This document shows, piece after piece, positions 42,333-51,843 of a stretch of 64,000 bases of DNA (its first letter is position 1; every line of letters starts with the position of its first letter). The notes under the pieces were generated by a model. It was given only the letters and a program-made list of their open reading frames with translations. It was not told the origin of the DNA and did no database searches. The translations under genes were made by a program, and so were the position numbers. The stretch spans positions 1-64,000 of the forward strand of contig WRAN01000002.1 of NCBI GenBank assembly GCA_009780185.1, read 5' to 3'. The DNA is from Defluviitaleaceae bacterium. Lineage in GTDB: Bacteria > Bacillota > Clostridia > Lachnospirales > WQUN01.

Positions 42333-43865
42333 ATGCAAAACTTTAGGGTTCTGGATAAGGATATTGCAGAATTGGGGCAAAAGCTTAACGGCTTTATCCC
42401 AACTAAGGAGAATAGACAGATCGCCCAAGGAGAAATCGATGCCCTCGCCCGCCGAGTTAAAGCACTGGATTGTAATAATCCTGTGCTTGACGTGCTGGCC
42501 GGGCATTTTTTGGATTTCTTGGAATCTAAGCAGCAAGCACTTAGTAATTACTATGAAAATCCCGGTGTCGCACTGCAGTATCTTGGTTGGCGGCTTTACA
42601 GCCTTTGCCACACAGATTATCGCCCCCATGAGCAGCGCATACCGGAAATTGAGGCTAAGATAAAGTCACTGCCCCAGCTATGGAACGATGCCATACTGCC
42701 CATTTTGCCTGAGAAAGCCCAAAGCGTAATCACCGGCTTAAAACAGGCTATAAACACTGCCAAATACACGAAGCACGACCTAGATGAATACCGTCAAAGC
42801 CTAGAATCCTATTTGGCTTGTGCAAGCAATTTCGCAGACGAACAAAAATCCACCACTCGCGGCGATGATGAAGTAATCCCAGTAACCCCAGACGAATATA
42901 GAGCCGCCTTAAAAAATAATATCGGGGTAGACCTAGACCAGCTATTAAGTTGGTATGAATATGAAAACGCAAAAACCCGAGCAGAGTCCTTAGAGCTTGC
43001 CAATAAGATTAAAGGCCCTATTCGCTCCACCGCAGAGGTAAGTGACCTTCTGTTTAAATATGCCGGGCCATGTGATTCTGCGGAGGAAATGTTTAGCCGA
43101 GCAAACGAATATCTAAAACGCGCCCGCGCCGCCGCCCATCAATATATCTGGCTGCCCCATGACGAACAGTGCGAGTGTATCCCAATCCCTCCTCAACTAA
43201 AAGACTCATACCCATGGGGAGGCTACAACAGCGATTATCCATCCCGCTATCCTCTTTACAACACAATGTTCCTGAATAATTTTAACTACACTGCCATAAC
43301 CGATGGCTGGATTAAAATCAATGCCCTACATGAAGCGTATCCAGGGCATCACGCCCAATTTATCCGCGCAGCTATTGACCCCATTCCCGAAACTATGAAA
43401 CGGGGAGCCAAGTCCATCCCTCTATCCGAAGGTACATGTATACGTACAGAGCGGGTATTTGAGTTTGTATTCGCCGAAGACCCGTATTATCCACTAATGG
43501 TAGCCCATCGCCGCCATCACACTTCCACTCGTATAAAAATAGACTTGATGCTACATTATTTTGGCAAAACAATCGGCGAAGCTTGCGACCTATACCAACA
43601 GGAAATGGGCTTTGATAGAAAAACCGCCCGCGCCCAAGTCCAAGCCCATGAAAATGGAATGGGATACTTCACCAGCTATTACTACGGAATGAAGAAAATT
43701 TACGACTGGGAAAAGGAATACTACTGGGATAAACGAGACTATACAGATCTGTTGTTCTCAGTAGGCCGGGTAAGCCTGGAAACCTTTGAGAAAATTCTAA
43801 AATTAACCTCAAAAGAACGCCACAGCCTAACCCATGACTTTGCTAGCCTAATCCAGTTCAGATGA
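42333..43865 (+). CDS. DUF885 family protein, probable zinc peptidase
   Basis: The motif HEAYPGHH (HExxxGHH) in the middle of the 510-residue protein is the DUF885 signature and resembles gluzincin metal sites; it lies in a mostly helical chain, as in M2/M3-like peptidases. No signal peptide is seen. Its stop overlaps the start of the glycyl radical activase gene by 4 bp (ATGA), so it belongs to the HypD operon. A peptidase that frees hydroxyproline-containing di- or tripeptides would fit, but the family's substrate is not known. Confidence 0.85.
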   Translation: MQNFRVLDKDIAELGQKLNGFIPTKENRQIAQGEIDALARRVKALDCNNPVLDVLAGHFLDFLESKQQALSNYYENPGVALQYLGWRLYSLCHTDYRPHEQRIPEIEAKIKSLPQLWNDAILPILPEKAQSVITGLKQAINTAKYTKHDLDEYRQSLESYLACASNFADEQKSTTRGDDEVIPVTPDEYRAALKNNIGVDLDQLLSWYEYENAKTRAESLELANKIKGPIRSTAEVSDLLFKYAGPCDSAEEMFSRANEYLKRARAAAHQYIWLPHDEQCECIPIPPQLKDSYPWGGYNSDYPSRYPLYNTMFLNNFNYTAITDGWIKINALHEAYPGHHAQFIRAAIDPIPETMKRGAKSIPLSEGTCIRTERVFEFVFAEDPYYPLMVAHRRHHTSTRIKIDLMLHYFGKTIGEACDLYQQEMGFDRKTARAQVQAHENGMGYFTSYYYGMKKIYDWEKEYYWDKRDYTDLLFSVGRVSLETFEKILKLTSKERHSLTHDFASLIQFR

Positions 43866-44578
43866 GGGTGCAAATAGCCAATATCCAGCGCTATGCCATC
43901 CACGACGGCGGGGGTATAAGAACCACAATCTTTTTCCAAGGATGTCCGTTATCCTGCAATTGGTGTCATAACCCAGAGACTATGGGGGCTATTTTTTCCG
44001 ATAAAGGCTTAACCTACTCCCCACAAGAACTAGCCAAGAGGGTTTTACGGGATCAGGTGTTCTTTGGGGATAATGGAGGGGTTACCATATCCGGTGGCGA
44101 GCCTTTGGCTCAAGATATGGGCTTTATAGTCAAGTTTTTGCAGTTGCTCAAAGAAAAAGGCATCCACATAGCCTGCGACACGTGCGGGGATGTACCTTGG
44201 GAAAACGTTGAGGCGGTACTGCCCTATGTAGACATTTTTTTATACGACTTAAAAATCGCTACCCCTGAACTTCATAAGAAGCATACGGGCCAAGATAACA
44301 CACGCATTATCTCTAACTTGAAAAAGCTGTCTAATGTATGGCTAAGAATACCCGTTATAGGCGGGGTCAATGATGGGGAGGAAATGAATAACATAATCGC
44401 CTTAGCAAAATCCGCCGCCCCCACAAGCAAAGTCTCCCTACTCCCGTATCACAACATGGCAGAGGGCAAATGGGAAAAGCTAGGAAAGAAAATGTCTACG
44501 TTCTATACCCCAGCAAATATGGAAGAAATAAAAAATAAATGGATTAAAGCAGGATTTAACGCCGAAATCGGAGGATGA
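43862..44578 (+). CDS. Glycyl radical enzyme activating protein (radical SAM)
   Basis: A 238-residue PFL-activase-type enzyme which installs the glycyl radical on the protein encoded next. The motif GCPLSCNWCHNPE supplies the three cluster cysteines (CxxxCxxC), and GGVTISGGEPL is the SAM-binding GGE motif. It lacks the ferredoxin-like insert with additional clusters common in dehydratase/decarboxylase activases, so it is a short PflA-like form. Start overlaps the DUF885 stop; the GRE gene begins four bp after its own stop. Confidence 0.94.
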   Translation: MRVQIANIQRYAIHDGGGIRTTIFFQGCPLSCNWCHNPETMGAIFSDKGLTYSPQELAKRVLRDQVFFGDNGGVTISGGEPLAQDMGFIVKFLQLLKEKGIHIACDTCGDVPWENVEAVLPYVDIFLYDLKIATPELHKKHTGQDNTRIISNLKKLSNVWLRIPVIGGVNDGEEMNNIIALAKSAAPTSKVSLLPYHNMAEGKWEKLGKKMSTFYTPANMEEIKNKWIKAGFNAEIGG

Positions 44579-44582
44579 TAAT

Positions 44583-46913
44583 ATGACCCAAAGAGTAGCC
44601 CGTCTACGCAACCAATCCGAAACCACCCCACCTCGCCTAAGCCTAGAAAGAGCAAAACTGGTAACAGATACCTATGAAAAATACGAAGGTCAAGTATCCA
44701 TACCGGAACTACGCGCCTATGCCCTTCTTAACATCATGGAAAATAAAAAACTATGTATAAACCCTGGCGAGCTAATAGTAGGAGAAAAAGGCGATGCTCC
44801 CCAAACCGCCCCCACATTCCCAGAGCTAATATGCCACAGCACCGAGGATATGAAGGTAATGGATGCTAGGGAGCTGATTTCCTTTAAAGTAACCCCAGAA
44901 GACTTTAAAATCCAAGAAGAGCGGATACAGCCCTTCTGGGAAAAACGCTGCATGAGAAGAAAAATCATGGAAGCGGTAAGCCCCGAATGGAAAGATTGCT
45001 ATTCTGCCGGAATCTTTACCGAGTTTATGGAGCAGCGAGGCCCAGGCCATACCGTGGGGTCAGATATTTTTTATAAGAATGGATTTATTGATTTTAAGAA
45101 TAAAATTGCAAAAACTCTGGCAGAACTAGACTACGAGGCTGACATGGAAGCTCAAAAAAGAGCAGAGCAGCTTCGCGCGATGGATATAGCCTGTGACGCA
45201 ATAATCACCCTGGGCAAGCGCTATGCTGACCTGGCAGAATCCATGGCACAATCGGAGTCAGATACGAAAAGAGCCGCGGAGCTTCGCCAGATTGCAGATA
45301 ACTGCCGTGTAGTCCCGGCCCACAAGCCCCAAACCTACTGGCAAGCCATACAAATGTACTGGTTTGTACATCTATGCGTAACCACAGAGCTAAACCCCTG
45401 GGATGCCTACAGCCCAGGCCGCTTAGACCAGCATCTGATGCCTTTTTATAAAGAAGAAGATCATGACTTCGCCTTAGAATTACTTCAATGCCTATGGGTA
45501 AAATTTAATAATCAACCCGCCCCGCCTAAGGTCGGAATAACCCTAAAGGAATCCAGCACCTATACGGATTTCGCCAATATCAATACCGGAGGAATAAAAC
45601 CGGACGGTTCTGATGGGGTAAATCCGGTGAGCATGTTAATTCTTGAATGTATGGACAGCATGAGACTGCTACAACCCAGCTCCAATGTACAAATTTCAAA
45701 GAAAACCCCACGCTATTTCTTAAGGCGTGCCCTTGAAGTATCCCGAAAAGGATGGGGGCAACCCGCCTTTTATAATACCGACGCAATTGTACAAGAGCTG
45801 ATAAACGCAGGTAAAACTATAGATGACGCAAGGAAAGGCGGAGCCAGTGGCTGTGTAGAAACTGGAGCCTTTGGCAATGAGGCATATATCCTTACAGGGT
45901 ATTTTAATCTGCCAAAAATCCTGGAGCTAACCCTCAATAATGGATTCGACAAGGTTTCATGTAAGCAGCTGGGATTAACGCTGGGAAACAATTTTTCCAC
46001 ATATGAAGAGCTAATGACCGCGTTTAAACAGCAAATTAACCATTTTGCTAGGATCAAGATTTCCGGCTCTAATATTATAGAATCACTATACGCCCGGTAT
46101 ATGCCAGTGCCATTTCTTTCTGTCATTACCAATGACTGTATAGCAACCGGCCAGGATTACAATGCCGGGGGTGCTAGGTACAACACCAGCTATGTCCAAG
46201 GTGTGGGCATAGGCACCGTTACAGATTCACTTGCGGCAATAAAGCAGCATGTCTACGACGAGAAAACTTTTTCATTGGATGACCTAGCCGCCGCACTGGA
46301 TGCAGACTTCGAAGGCAATGCACATATACATGAAAAATTATTATCCGCTCCCAAATACGGCAATGACGATGATTATGCCGATGCCATAATGCACGAGGTA
46401 TTTATGGCCTACTATGACTGTGTTTCAGGTAAGCCCAATACAAGAGGCGGCCAATACCGTATAAATATGCTGCCCACCACCTGTCATGTATATTTTGGAG
46501 AGGTATGCACAGCTAGCGCTAACGGAAGAAAGGCCCATAAACCCCTATCCGAAGGCATTTCCCCGACACAGGGCGCTGATATTAACGGCCCAACCGCCGC
46601 ACTGCTATCCGCGGCCAAAATGGATCACCTCCGCACCGGAGGCACCTTGCTTAATATAAAATTTACGCCGTCTACAGTGGCCGGAGAAAAAGGCCTGGAC
46701 GCAATGGCAGACCTGGTAAAAGCCTACTTCACAATGGATGGACATCATATTCAGTTTAATGTGGTAGATAGGGCAACCCTAATCGCCGCCCAGCAAAACC
46801 CAGAAGAATATAAAGACCTAATAGTTCGGGTAGCCGGATACTCAGACCATTTCCGCAATCTAAGCAAGGCATTACAAGATGAAATTATAGAACGTACAGA
46901 ACAAAATATATAA
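44583..46913 (+). CDS. hypD: Glycyl radical enzyme, probable trans-4-hydroxy-L-proline dehydratase (HypD)
   Basis: A GRE of 776 residues. Radical Gly is G752 in RVAGYSDHF, 24 residues from the end, and the thiyl residue is C424 in GCVETG. Residues that I recall from the Clostridioides difficile HypD structure are found at matching places: F148, H156, D274, S324, F330, E426, T427 and Y440 (for F152, H160, D278, S334, F340, E436, T437, Y450). Other GREs of this class usually have GCVEP at this place. HypD removes water from 4-hydroxyproline to give P5C. GGAGG before the ATG. Activase upstream, Xaa-Pro aminopeptidase downstream. Confidence 0.86.
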   Translation: MTQRVARLRNQSETTPPRLSLERAKLVTDTYEKYEGQVSIPELRAYALLNIMENKKLCINPGELIVGEKGDAPQTAPTFPELICHSTEDMKVMDARELISFKVTPEDFKIQEERIQPFWEKRCMRRKIMEAVSPEWKDCYSAGIFTEFMEQRGPGHTVGSDIFYKNGFIDFKNKIAKTLAELDYEADMEAQKRAEQLRAMDIACDAIITLGKRYADLAESMAQSESDTKRAAELRQIADNCRVVPAHKPQTYWQAIQMYWFVHLCVTTELNPWDAYSPGRLDQHLMPFYKEEDHDFALELLQCLWVKFNNQPAPPKVGITLKESSTYTDFANINTGGIKPDGSDGVNPVSMLILECMDSMRLLQPSSNVQISKKTPRYFLRRALEVSRKGWGQPAFYNTDAIVQELINAGKTIDDARKGGASGCVETGAFGNEAYILTGYFNLPKILELTLNNGFDKVSCKQLGLTLGNNFSTYEELMTAFKQQINHFARIKISGSNIIESLYARYMPVPFLSVITNDCIATGQDYNAGGARYNTSYVQGVGIGTVTDSLAAIKQHVYDEKTFSLDDLAAALDADFEGNAHIHEKLLSAPKYGNDDDYADAIMHEVFMAYYDCVSGKPNTRGGQYRINMLPTTCHVYFGEVCTASANGRKAHKPLSEGISPTQGADINGPTAALLSAAKMDHLRTGGTLLNIKFTPSTVAGEKGLDAMADLVKAYFTMDGHHIQFNVVDRATLIAAQQNPEEYKDLIVRVAGYSDHFRNLSKALQDEIIERTEQNI

Positions 46914-46985
46914 TGAAATCTTTTTGCCTTCGGCAAAAAACATTCGCAAAAACGCGTAGAGGCACCGCGATTTTTGCTCATTGAT
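46913..46985 (+). repeat. Leader repeat, copy 3 (long form)
   Basis: TTTTTGCCTTCGGCAAAAA hairpin, then CGCAAAAACGCG ... CGCGATTTTTGC and TCATTGATTAAGAGG, the last part being the ribosome site of the next gene. Against copy 2, arms differ on both sides so that pairing is kept. Confidence 0.65.
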
Positions 46986-46998
46986 TAAGAGGTGACAA

Positions 46999-48231
46999 AT
47001 GGACAAATCATTTTACACAAGCAACAGGCAAGCCCTACAAGCAAGACTGGAAAACGACGCAATCGCTATAGTATGCAGCGGTTCCGCCCCAAGAAGAACC
47101 AACGACGAATACTATCACTACTTCGCTGACAGAAATTTTCTATATCTAACCGGAGTTGACCAATGCGACGCAATTTATTTTAGCACCCCTACCGATGAAG
47201 CCCTATACGTCCCCCCAGAAGATGCCATGTGGGAGCGCTGGAATGGCGAACGGGTTAAGGCAGATGCCGCATCAGAAATCTCCGGCATTACCAATGTAAG
47301 GCCTTCTGGGGAGTTTGACCGCAGGCTGGATTATACCCTTGGCTTAGGCAAATACAGCACCGTATACATCCCACTATTCAAATATACCCGGGAAGAACCG
47401 GACGGAAAAGAATACCAACTGGCAAAATACATCCGCGACCGCTTCCCACATATCATTATCAAGGATCTAATGCCCCATATGAAAGCCCTGCGCCTAATAA
47501 AAAAACCCTGCGAAATAGAAGCAATACGTAAGGCTACCGAATTTACCCGTGAGGGCATACTGGCGATGATGCGAGCCGCAAAGCCCGGTATTACAGAATT
47601 GGAGCTTAGGGCAGAATTCTTATATGCAATTATGAAAGCCGGAGCCTCCGGCCCAGCCGCCCCGCCAATTATATCTGCCGGAAAGAACAACTTCTGCATA
47701 CACTACCACGACCATAAAGGCGTAGCCCATGACGGTGATTTTATTCTCAACGATGTAGGCACACCTTATAACAATATAGTCACCGATGTATCCCGCGGAT
47801 GGCCTGTAAATGGCCGCTTTAACGAGCGCCAGCGCTTGCTGTACCAATGTGCATACGATACGTCTGAGTATATGTTCCGGATAATAAAACCGGGGATGCC
47901 CATGAAAGACGTAGATGGCATAATCAAAAAGTATAACTACGAACGCCTCAAAGAAATAGGACTGTGTAAATCATGGGACGACATAGGCACATATATGTGG
48001 CATGGCGGAGCGCATCATGTGGGTTTTGATGTGCATGATGTAGTGGAAGTAACTCCAGATACCCCGCTGGCACCAGGGATGATTTTCTGCGTAGATATAG
48101 GAATTTATGTAGAGGAATGGGGAATAGGCTTCCGCCTTGAAGACAACTGCCTAGTAACTAAAACAGGCTGCGAAAACCTTTCCGCGTCCATTCCACGAAG
48201 CATTGAAGAAATAGAAGCTGTAATGAATTAA
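46999..48231 (+). CDS. pepP: Xaa-Pro aminopeptidase (M24B, aminopeptidase P)
   Basis: Removes the N-terminal residue from peptides with proline in second place. The N-terminal creatinase-like domain (YYHYFADRNFLYLTGVDQ) and the pita-bread catalytic domain are complete. Metal ligands: two Asp in LNDVGTPYNNIVTDVSR, His in GGAHHVGFDVHD and Glu in FRLEDNCLV. The usual Glu of the TVEPGIY motif is replaced by Asp in CVDIGIYV, which may alter metal use. AGAGGTGAC before ATG. Its position after hypD suggests it trims prolyl or hydroxyprolyl peptides for that enzyme. Confidence 0.93.
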   Translation: MDKSFYTSNRQALQARLENDAIAIVCSGSAPRRTNDEYYHYFADRNFLYLTGVDQCDAIYFSTPTDEALYVPPEDAMWERWNGERVKADAASEISGITNVRPSGEFDRRLDYTLGLGKYSTVYIPLFKYTREEPDGKEYQLAKYIRDRFPHIIIKDLMPHMKALRLIKKPCEIEAIRKATEFTREGILAMMRAAKPGITELELRAEFLYAIMKAGASGPAAPPIISAGKNNFCIHYHDHKGVAHDGDFILNDVGTPYNNIVTDVSRGWPVNGRFNERQRLLYQCAYDTSEYMFRIIKPGMPMKDVDGIIKKYNYERLKEIGLCKSWDDIGTYMWHGGAHHVGFDVHDVVEVTPDTPLAPGMIFCVDIGIYVEEWGIGFRLEDNCLVTKTGCENLSASIPRSIEEIEAVMN

Positions 48232-48234
48232 TTT

Positions 48235-48262
48235 AAAGCGGGCGGATTTCTCCGCCCGCTTT
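48235..48262. terminator. Bidirectional terminator
   Basis: A perfect 12-bp stem AAAGCGGGCGGA/TCCGCCCGCTTT with a TTTC loop, between the aminopeptidase gene and the convergent Cys-rich gene whose stop it touches. Confidence 0.93.
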
Positions 48263-48528
48263 TATTGGAATAATTCGGAAATATTCTCCTCTGTAAGCAA
48301 ATTCATCACTGTATCAAAATACTCGGGCATATGTGGTAGATGGCAATCCGAACACAGCTTAATTTTTATGTTCTCGTGTATAGCCCAAGTAAAAATCCCA
48401 CCACATTTATCCCCAAGAGGGTACAGCGGGCAATAGCAAAACAAGCAGTTAAAATCCTTTTCAAGCTTGTCATGACAGGGGAAAAACATGCAGTCTTTAT
48501 TAGTAAAAAATTTATGACTATGCTTCAT
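48262..48528 (-). CDS. Cysteine-rich small domain protein
   Basis: An 88-residue protein with nine Cys and several His (KHSHKFFTNKDCMFFPCH, FNCLFCYCPLYPLGDKC, CSDCHLPH), matching the cysteine-rich small domain family that binds metal and often stands near cobalamin genes. GAGGTGG before ATG. It is divergent from glmS, whose enzyme needs coenzyme B12, so a link to cobalamin or iron supply is plausible but unproven. Confidence 0.8.
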   Translation of the reverse strand: MKHSHKFFTNKDCMFFPCHDKLEKDFNCLFCYCPLYPLGDKCGGIFTWAIHENIKIKLCSDCHLPHMPEYFDTVMNLLTEENISELFQ

Positions 48529-48602
48529 ATTCCACCTCGAAATATTTTATAATAAGTAAATTATAATGCCAAAAATCGGTCATGACCAGTAGGGAGCCGT
48601 GT

Positions 48603-49016
48603 ATGAACGGAAAGACTTTAGTAATGGGCGTAATAGGTGCGGATGTACATGCAGTAGGTATAAAAATCCTATCCCACGCCTTCGGACTAGCAGGTTTTAA
48701 TGTAATTAACCTAGGAGTAATGGTATCCCAAGAAGAATTTATCGAGGCAGCAATAGAAACCGCCGCCGACGCCATAGTAGTATCATCCCTCTATGGCCAC
48801 GGGGAAATGGACTGCCGAGGTTTAAGAGAAAAATGCGACGAAGCAGGCCTTACAGGCATCCCTATGTACGTAGGTGGAAACCTGGTAGTAGGAAAACGCA
48901 ATTTCGAAGAAGTAGAAAAAACCTTTCTGGAAATGGGTTTCACACGTGCATACCCACCAGGTACCACGCCGGAGAAAGGTATTGAAGATATATCTAAAGA
49001 TTTAGGTATTACATGA
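48603..49016 (+). CDS. glmS: Glutamate mutase sigma subunit (methylaspartate mutase, cobalamin-binding)
   Basis: The B12-binding subunit of the enzyme that turns L-glutamate into (2S,3S)-3-methylaspartate. DVHAVG (DxHxxG, residues 14-19) holds the His that coordinates cobalt; SLYGHGE and GGNLVVGK are the further cobalamin-fold motifs. Length 137 is typical. Start at 48603 has GGGAG upstream. First gene of a tight operon; stop overlaps glmL by 4 bp. Confidence 0.97.
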   Translation: MNGKTLVMGVIGADVHAVGIKILSHAFGLAGFNVINLGVMVSQEEFIEAAIETAADAIVVSSLYGHGEMDCRGLREKCDEAGLTGIPMYVGGNLVVGKRNFEEVEKTFLEMGFTRAYPPGTTPEKGIEDISKDLGIT

Positions 49017-50335
49017 GCATCCTAACGGTGGATTTCGGCTCTACCTTTACGAAGGTAACCGCCATTTCATCTGAAAAAATATTAGGCACAGCCAAAGCCT
49101 TTACAACAATTGAAACCGATATCCAAGAGGGTCTGGACGCGGCACTCACCTCGCTTAACAGTGAAATCGGCCCCAGGGAGTATACCCATAAACTAGCGGC
49201 ATCAAGTGCCGGCGGCGGACTAAAAATGGTAGCGGTAGGCCTGGTTCCGGCTCTCACAGCAAAGGCCGCAAGGGAAGCCGCCTGTAGTGCCGGTGCCAAA
49301 GTGGTAAAAACATACGCATACGAATTAACCCCTGCCGACGAACAAGAAATTTATGATATAAACCCCGATCTTATACTCCTATCGGGAGGCACAGACGGGG
49401 GCAATAAAGAAATAATCCTTCACAATGCAAAGCGCCTGGCGGCCATGGACCGAGGCTTTGCGGTAATAATTGCCGGGAATAAATCCGCAGCAACAGATTG
49501 CGCCGATTTTTTGGCCAAAACCGGAAAAGTAACGGTCACATGTGAAAATGTAATGCCTGCCTTCAACCAACTAAATATTATGCCCGCAAAAAACGCCATT
49601 CGAGCCCTATTTATGGAAAAGATAATCGAAGCCAAAGGTCTCGGAGAAGCAGCAAAAATAATGTCTGCCCCAATAATCCCCACCCCCCTTGCAGTGTTTG
49701 AAGGAGCGCATATCCTTTCAGATAGCCTTGGGGCACTCATGGCAGTAGATGTAGGAGGCGCAACAACAGATGTATATTCCATGGCATCAGGCTACCCTAC
49801 CCTTGCCAATGTAACCCAAAAAGGTCTGCCGGAACCTTTCGCAAAACGAAGCGTGGAAGGAGATTTAGGGATGCGCTACAGCCTGGACGCACTAGTGGAC
49901 GCGGCAAATATCGATTCAGAAGAATTGGCAAGTTTCCAAGTGCGCTGCGCCGCAGACCCATCATATATCCCCATAAAAAACACTCCCGATAAATACCTAG
50001 ATGAGATGCTATGCGGCAAGGCAGTAGATATAGCAACCCAGCGCCACGCAGGTTATCTTGAGCGGATATTCACCCCCTTTGGAGAAACCTACTACCAATT
50101 AGGCAAAGACCTAAGCCAAGTAAAATATGTAGTTGGCTTAGGCGGCCCAATTATCTACAGCGATAACCCGAAAGCCATACTGCAAAACACTATCCAATCA
50201 GGGGAATCCCTAAAACCCAAGACCCCCAAATTCCTCATTGACAAAAGATATATTTTCGCCGCAATGGGGCTGTTATCCCGTGTTAATAAAGAATTAGCAT
50301 TAAAAATATTGCAAAACGAACTTACGGAGGTATGA
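49013..50335 (+). CDS. glmL: Glutamate mutase reactivase GlmL (MutL family)
   Basis: An ASKHA-fold ATPase of 440 residues ([11 protein letters not shown] as phosphate 1 loop, LLSGGTDGG and [12 protein letters not shown] later) that by analogy removes damaged cobalamin from glutamate mutase. Always found between the sigma and epsilon subunit genes, as here. Overlaps both neighbours by about 4 bp. Product has no other close family, so the call is firm. Confidence 0.95.
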   Translation: MSILTVDFGSTFTKVTAISSEKILGTAKAFTTIETDIQEGLDAALTSLNSEIGPREYTHKLAASSAGGGLKMVAVGLVPALTAKAAREAACSAGAKVVKTYAYELTPADEQEIYDINPDLILLSGGTDGGNKEIILHNAKRLAAMDRGFAVIIAGNKSAATDCADFLAKTGKVTVTCENVMPAFNQLNIMPAKNAIRALFMEKIIEAKGLGEAAKIMSAPIIPTPLAVFEGAHILSDSLGALMAVDVGGATTDVYSMASGYPTLANVTQKGLPEPFAKRSVEGDLGMRYSLDALVDAANIDSEELASFQVRCAADPSYIPIKNTPDKYLDEMLCGKAVDIATQRHAGYLERIFTPFGETYYQLGKDLSQVKYVVGLGGPIIYSDNPKAILQNTIQSGESLKPKTPKFLIDKRYIFAAMGLLSRVNKELALKILQNELTEV

Positions 50336-50337
50336 CA

Positions 50338-51789
50338 GTGTCACTTCAAAACAAAAAGCTTTCAGCAGATGAGTTCGCAAGTATCCAAAAAGAAGTTTTA
50401 ACCCAATGGCCCACCGGCAAGGATGTAAACTTCGACGATGCAATTGCCTTCCACAAAGCCTATCCCGCAAAGAAGATCTTTGCCAACAAGCTTGATGCCG
50501 CGGACCGTGACGGCATAACCCTAATCCAGCCCCGTGCCGGGGTAGCCCTTCCTGATATGCTAATTGAGCTTCTGAGCTATCTTGAAAGTGAAGGTGAGGC
50601 CGACCTACTACCCACCACAATAGACAGCTACACCCGCCACAACCGCTACAACGAAGCCGATACCGGCATAGAAGAATCCAAGCGCTTAAACCGCTCTATG
50701 TTAAACGGATTCCCAGTAGTCAATTTCGGCGTGGAAATCTGCCGCAATATCAATCTGGCCCTAAAAGCCCCGGTGCAGGTACGCCATGGCACCCCAGACG
50801 CACGCCTTCTTACAGAGATATCCCTAGCAGGTGGCTTCACCTCCTATGAAGGCGGCGGAATTTCCTATAACATCCCCTACTCCAAGAACTATCCACTGGA
50901 TAAAAGCATAATAGACTGGCAGTACGCAGACAGATTACTTGGCATGTACGCCGAAGCCGGAGTCACGATAAACAAAGAACCCTTCGGCCCACTAACCGGT
51001 ACTTTAGTCCCCCCATGCATATCCCACGCGGTAGCGGTAATAGAAAGCCTACTGGCCGCAGAGCAAGGCGTAACAGATATAACCGTAGGTTATGGCCAAT
51101 GCGGAAATCTAATACAAGATGTAGCCGCAATCAAAAGCCTACGGGCGATAACAGAAGAATACCTAGAAAAATACGGCTACGGCCATGTAAAGGTAACCAC
51201 AGTGCTACATCAGTGGATGGGCGGCTTCCCACAAGATGAGTCCAAAGCCTTTGGTGTAATCTCCTGGGGCGCGGCAGTGGCTGCACTTTCCAATGCCACA
51301 AAAGTAATAGTAAAAACTCCTCATGAAGCCATGGGCATCCCCACAAAGGAAGCCAACGCGTCAGGACTTAAAGCCACAAAGCAGCTGGTACAAATGCTAA
51401 AAGACCAATCCATGTTAGACGACCCACATGTAATAACCGAAAGCGATATGATACTGCAAGAAACCCGCTGCCTGTTAGATAAAACGTATGAGCTTGGAAG
51501 CGGTGATTTTGCAATAGGCACAGTACGAGCCTTTGAAGCTGGAGTGTTGGACATTCCCTTTGCCCCAAGCCGCAATAATCTAGGAAAACTACTACCCGCC
51601 AGAGATAACACCGGAGCCGTGCGCCTACTTGATAGCGGCAACCTACCCTTTAGCGACGAAGTAAAAGACTTCCACCGTAAGCGTATGGAAGAACGGGGCA
51701 AGTATGAAAAACGCCCCGTGTCATTCCAGATGTGTGTTGACGATATTTACGCCATTGGCAAAGGCCATCTAGTAGGGCGGCCCAAATAA
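50338..51789 (+). CDS. glmE: Glutamate mutase epsilon subunit
   Basis: The catalytic TIM-barrel subunit. Conserved segments: [39 protein letters not shown] (substrate-binding Arg), [18 protein letters not shown] and [12 protein letters not shown]. Full length, about 483 residues. GTG at 50338 with GGAGG seven nt upstream is preferred; the ATG at 50332 of the ORF track is only one nt from that site. Together with GlmS it rearranges the glutamate carbon chain using an adenosyl radical. Confidence 0.96.
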   Translation: MSLQNKKLSADEFASIQKEVLTQWPTGKDVNFDDAIAFHKAYPAKKIFANKLDAADRDGITLIQPRAGVALPDMLIELLSYLESEGEADLLPTTIDSYTRHNRYNEADTGIEESKRLNRSMLNGFPVVNFGVEICRNINLALKAPVQVRHGTPDARLLTEISLAGGFTSYEGGGISYNIPYSKNYPLDKSIIDWQYADRLLGMYAEAGVTINKEPFGPLTGTLVPPCISHAVAVIESLLAAEQGVTDITVGYGQCGNLIQDVAAIKSLRAITEEYLEKYGYGHVKVTTVLHQWMGGFPQDESKAFGVISWGAAVAALSNATKVIVKTPHEAMGIPTKEANASGLKATKQLVQMLKDQSMLDDPHVITESDMILQETRCLLDKTYELGSGDFAIGTVRAFEAGVLDIPFAPSRNNLGKLLPARDNTGAVRLLDSGNLPFSDEVKDFHRKRMEERGKYEKRPVSFQMCVDDIYAIGKGHLVGRPK

Positions 51790-51843
51790 TTACAAATTGC
51801 ACCGATGATTTTGAAAAAAGCTGACACAACCTAGGAGATACCT

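Noticed and set aside
48529-48602. Cobalamin riboswitch before glmS
   Set aside because: Only 74 nt are available, and no B12-box-like sequence is seen.
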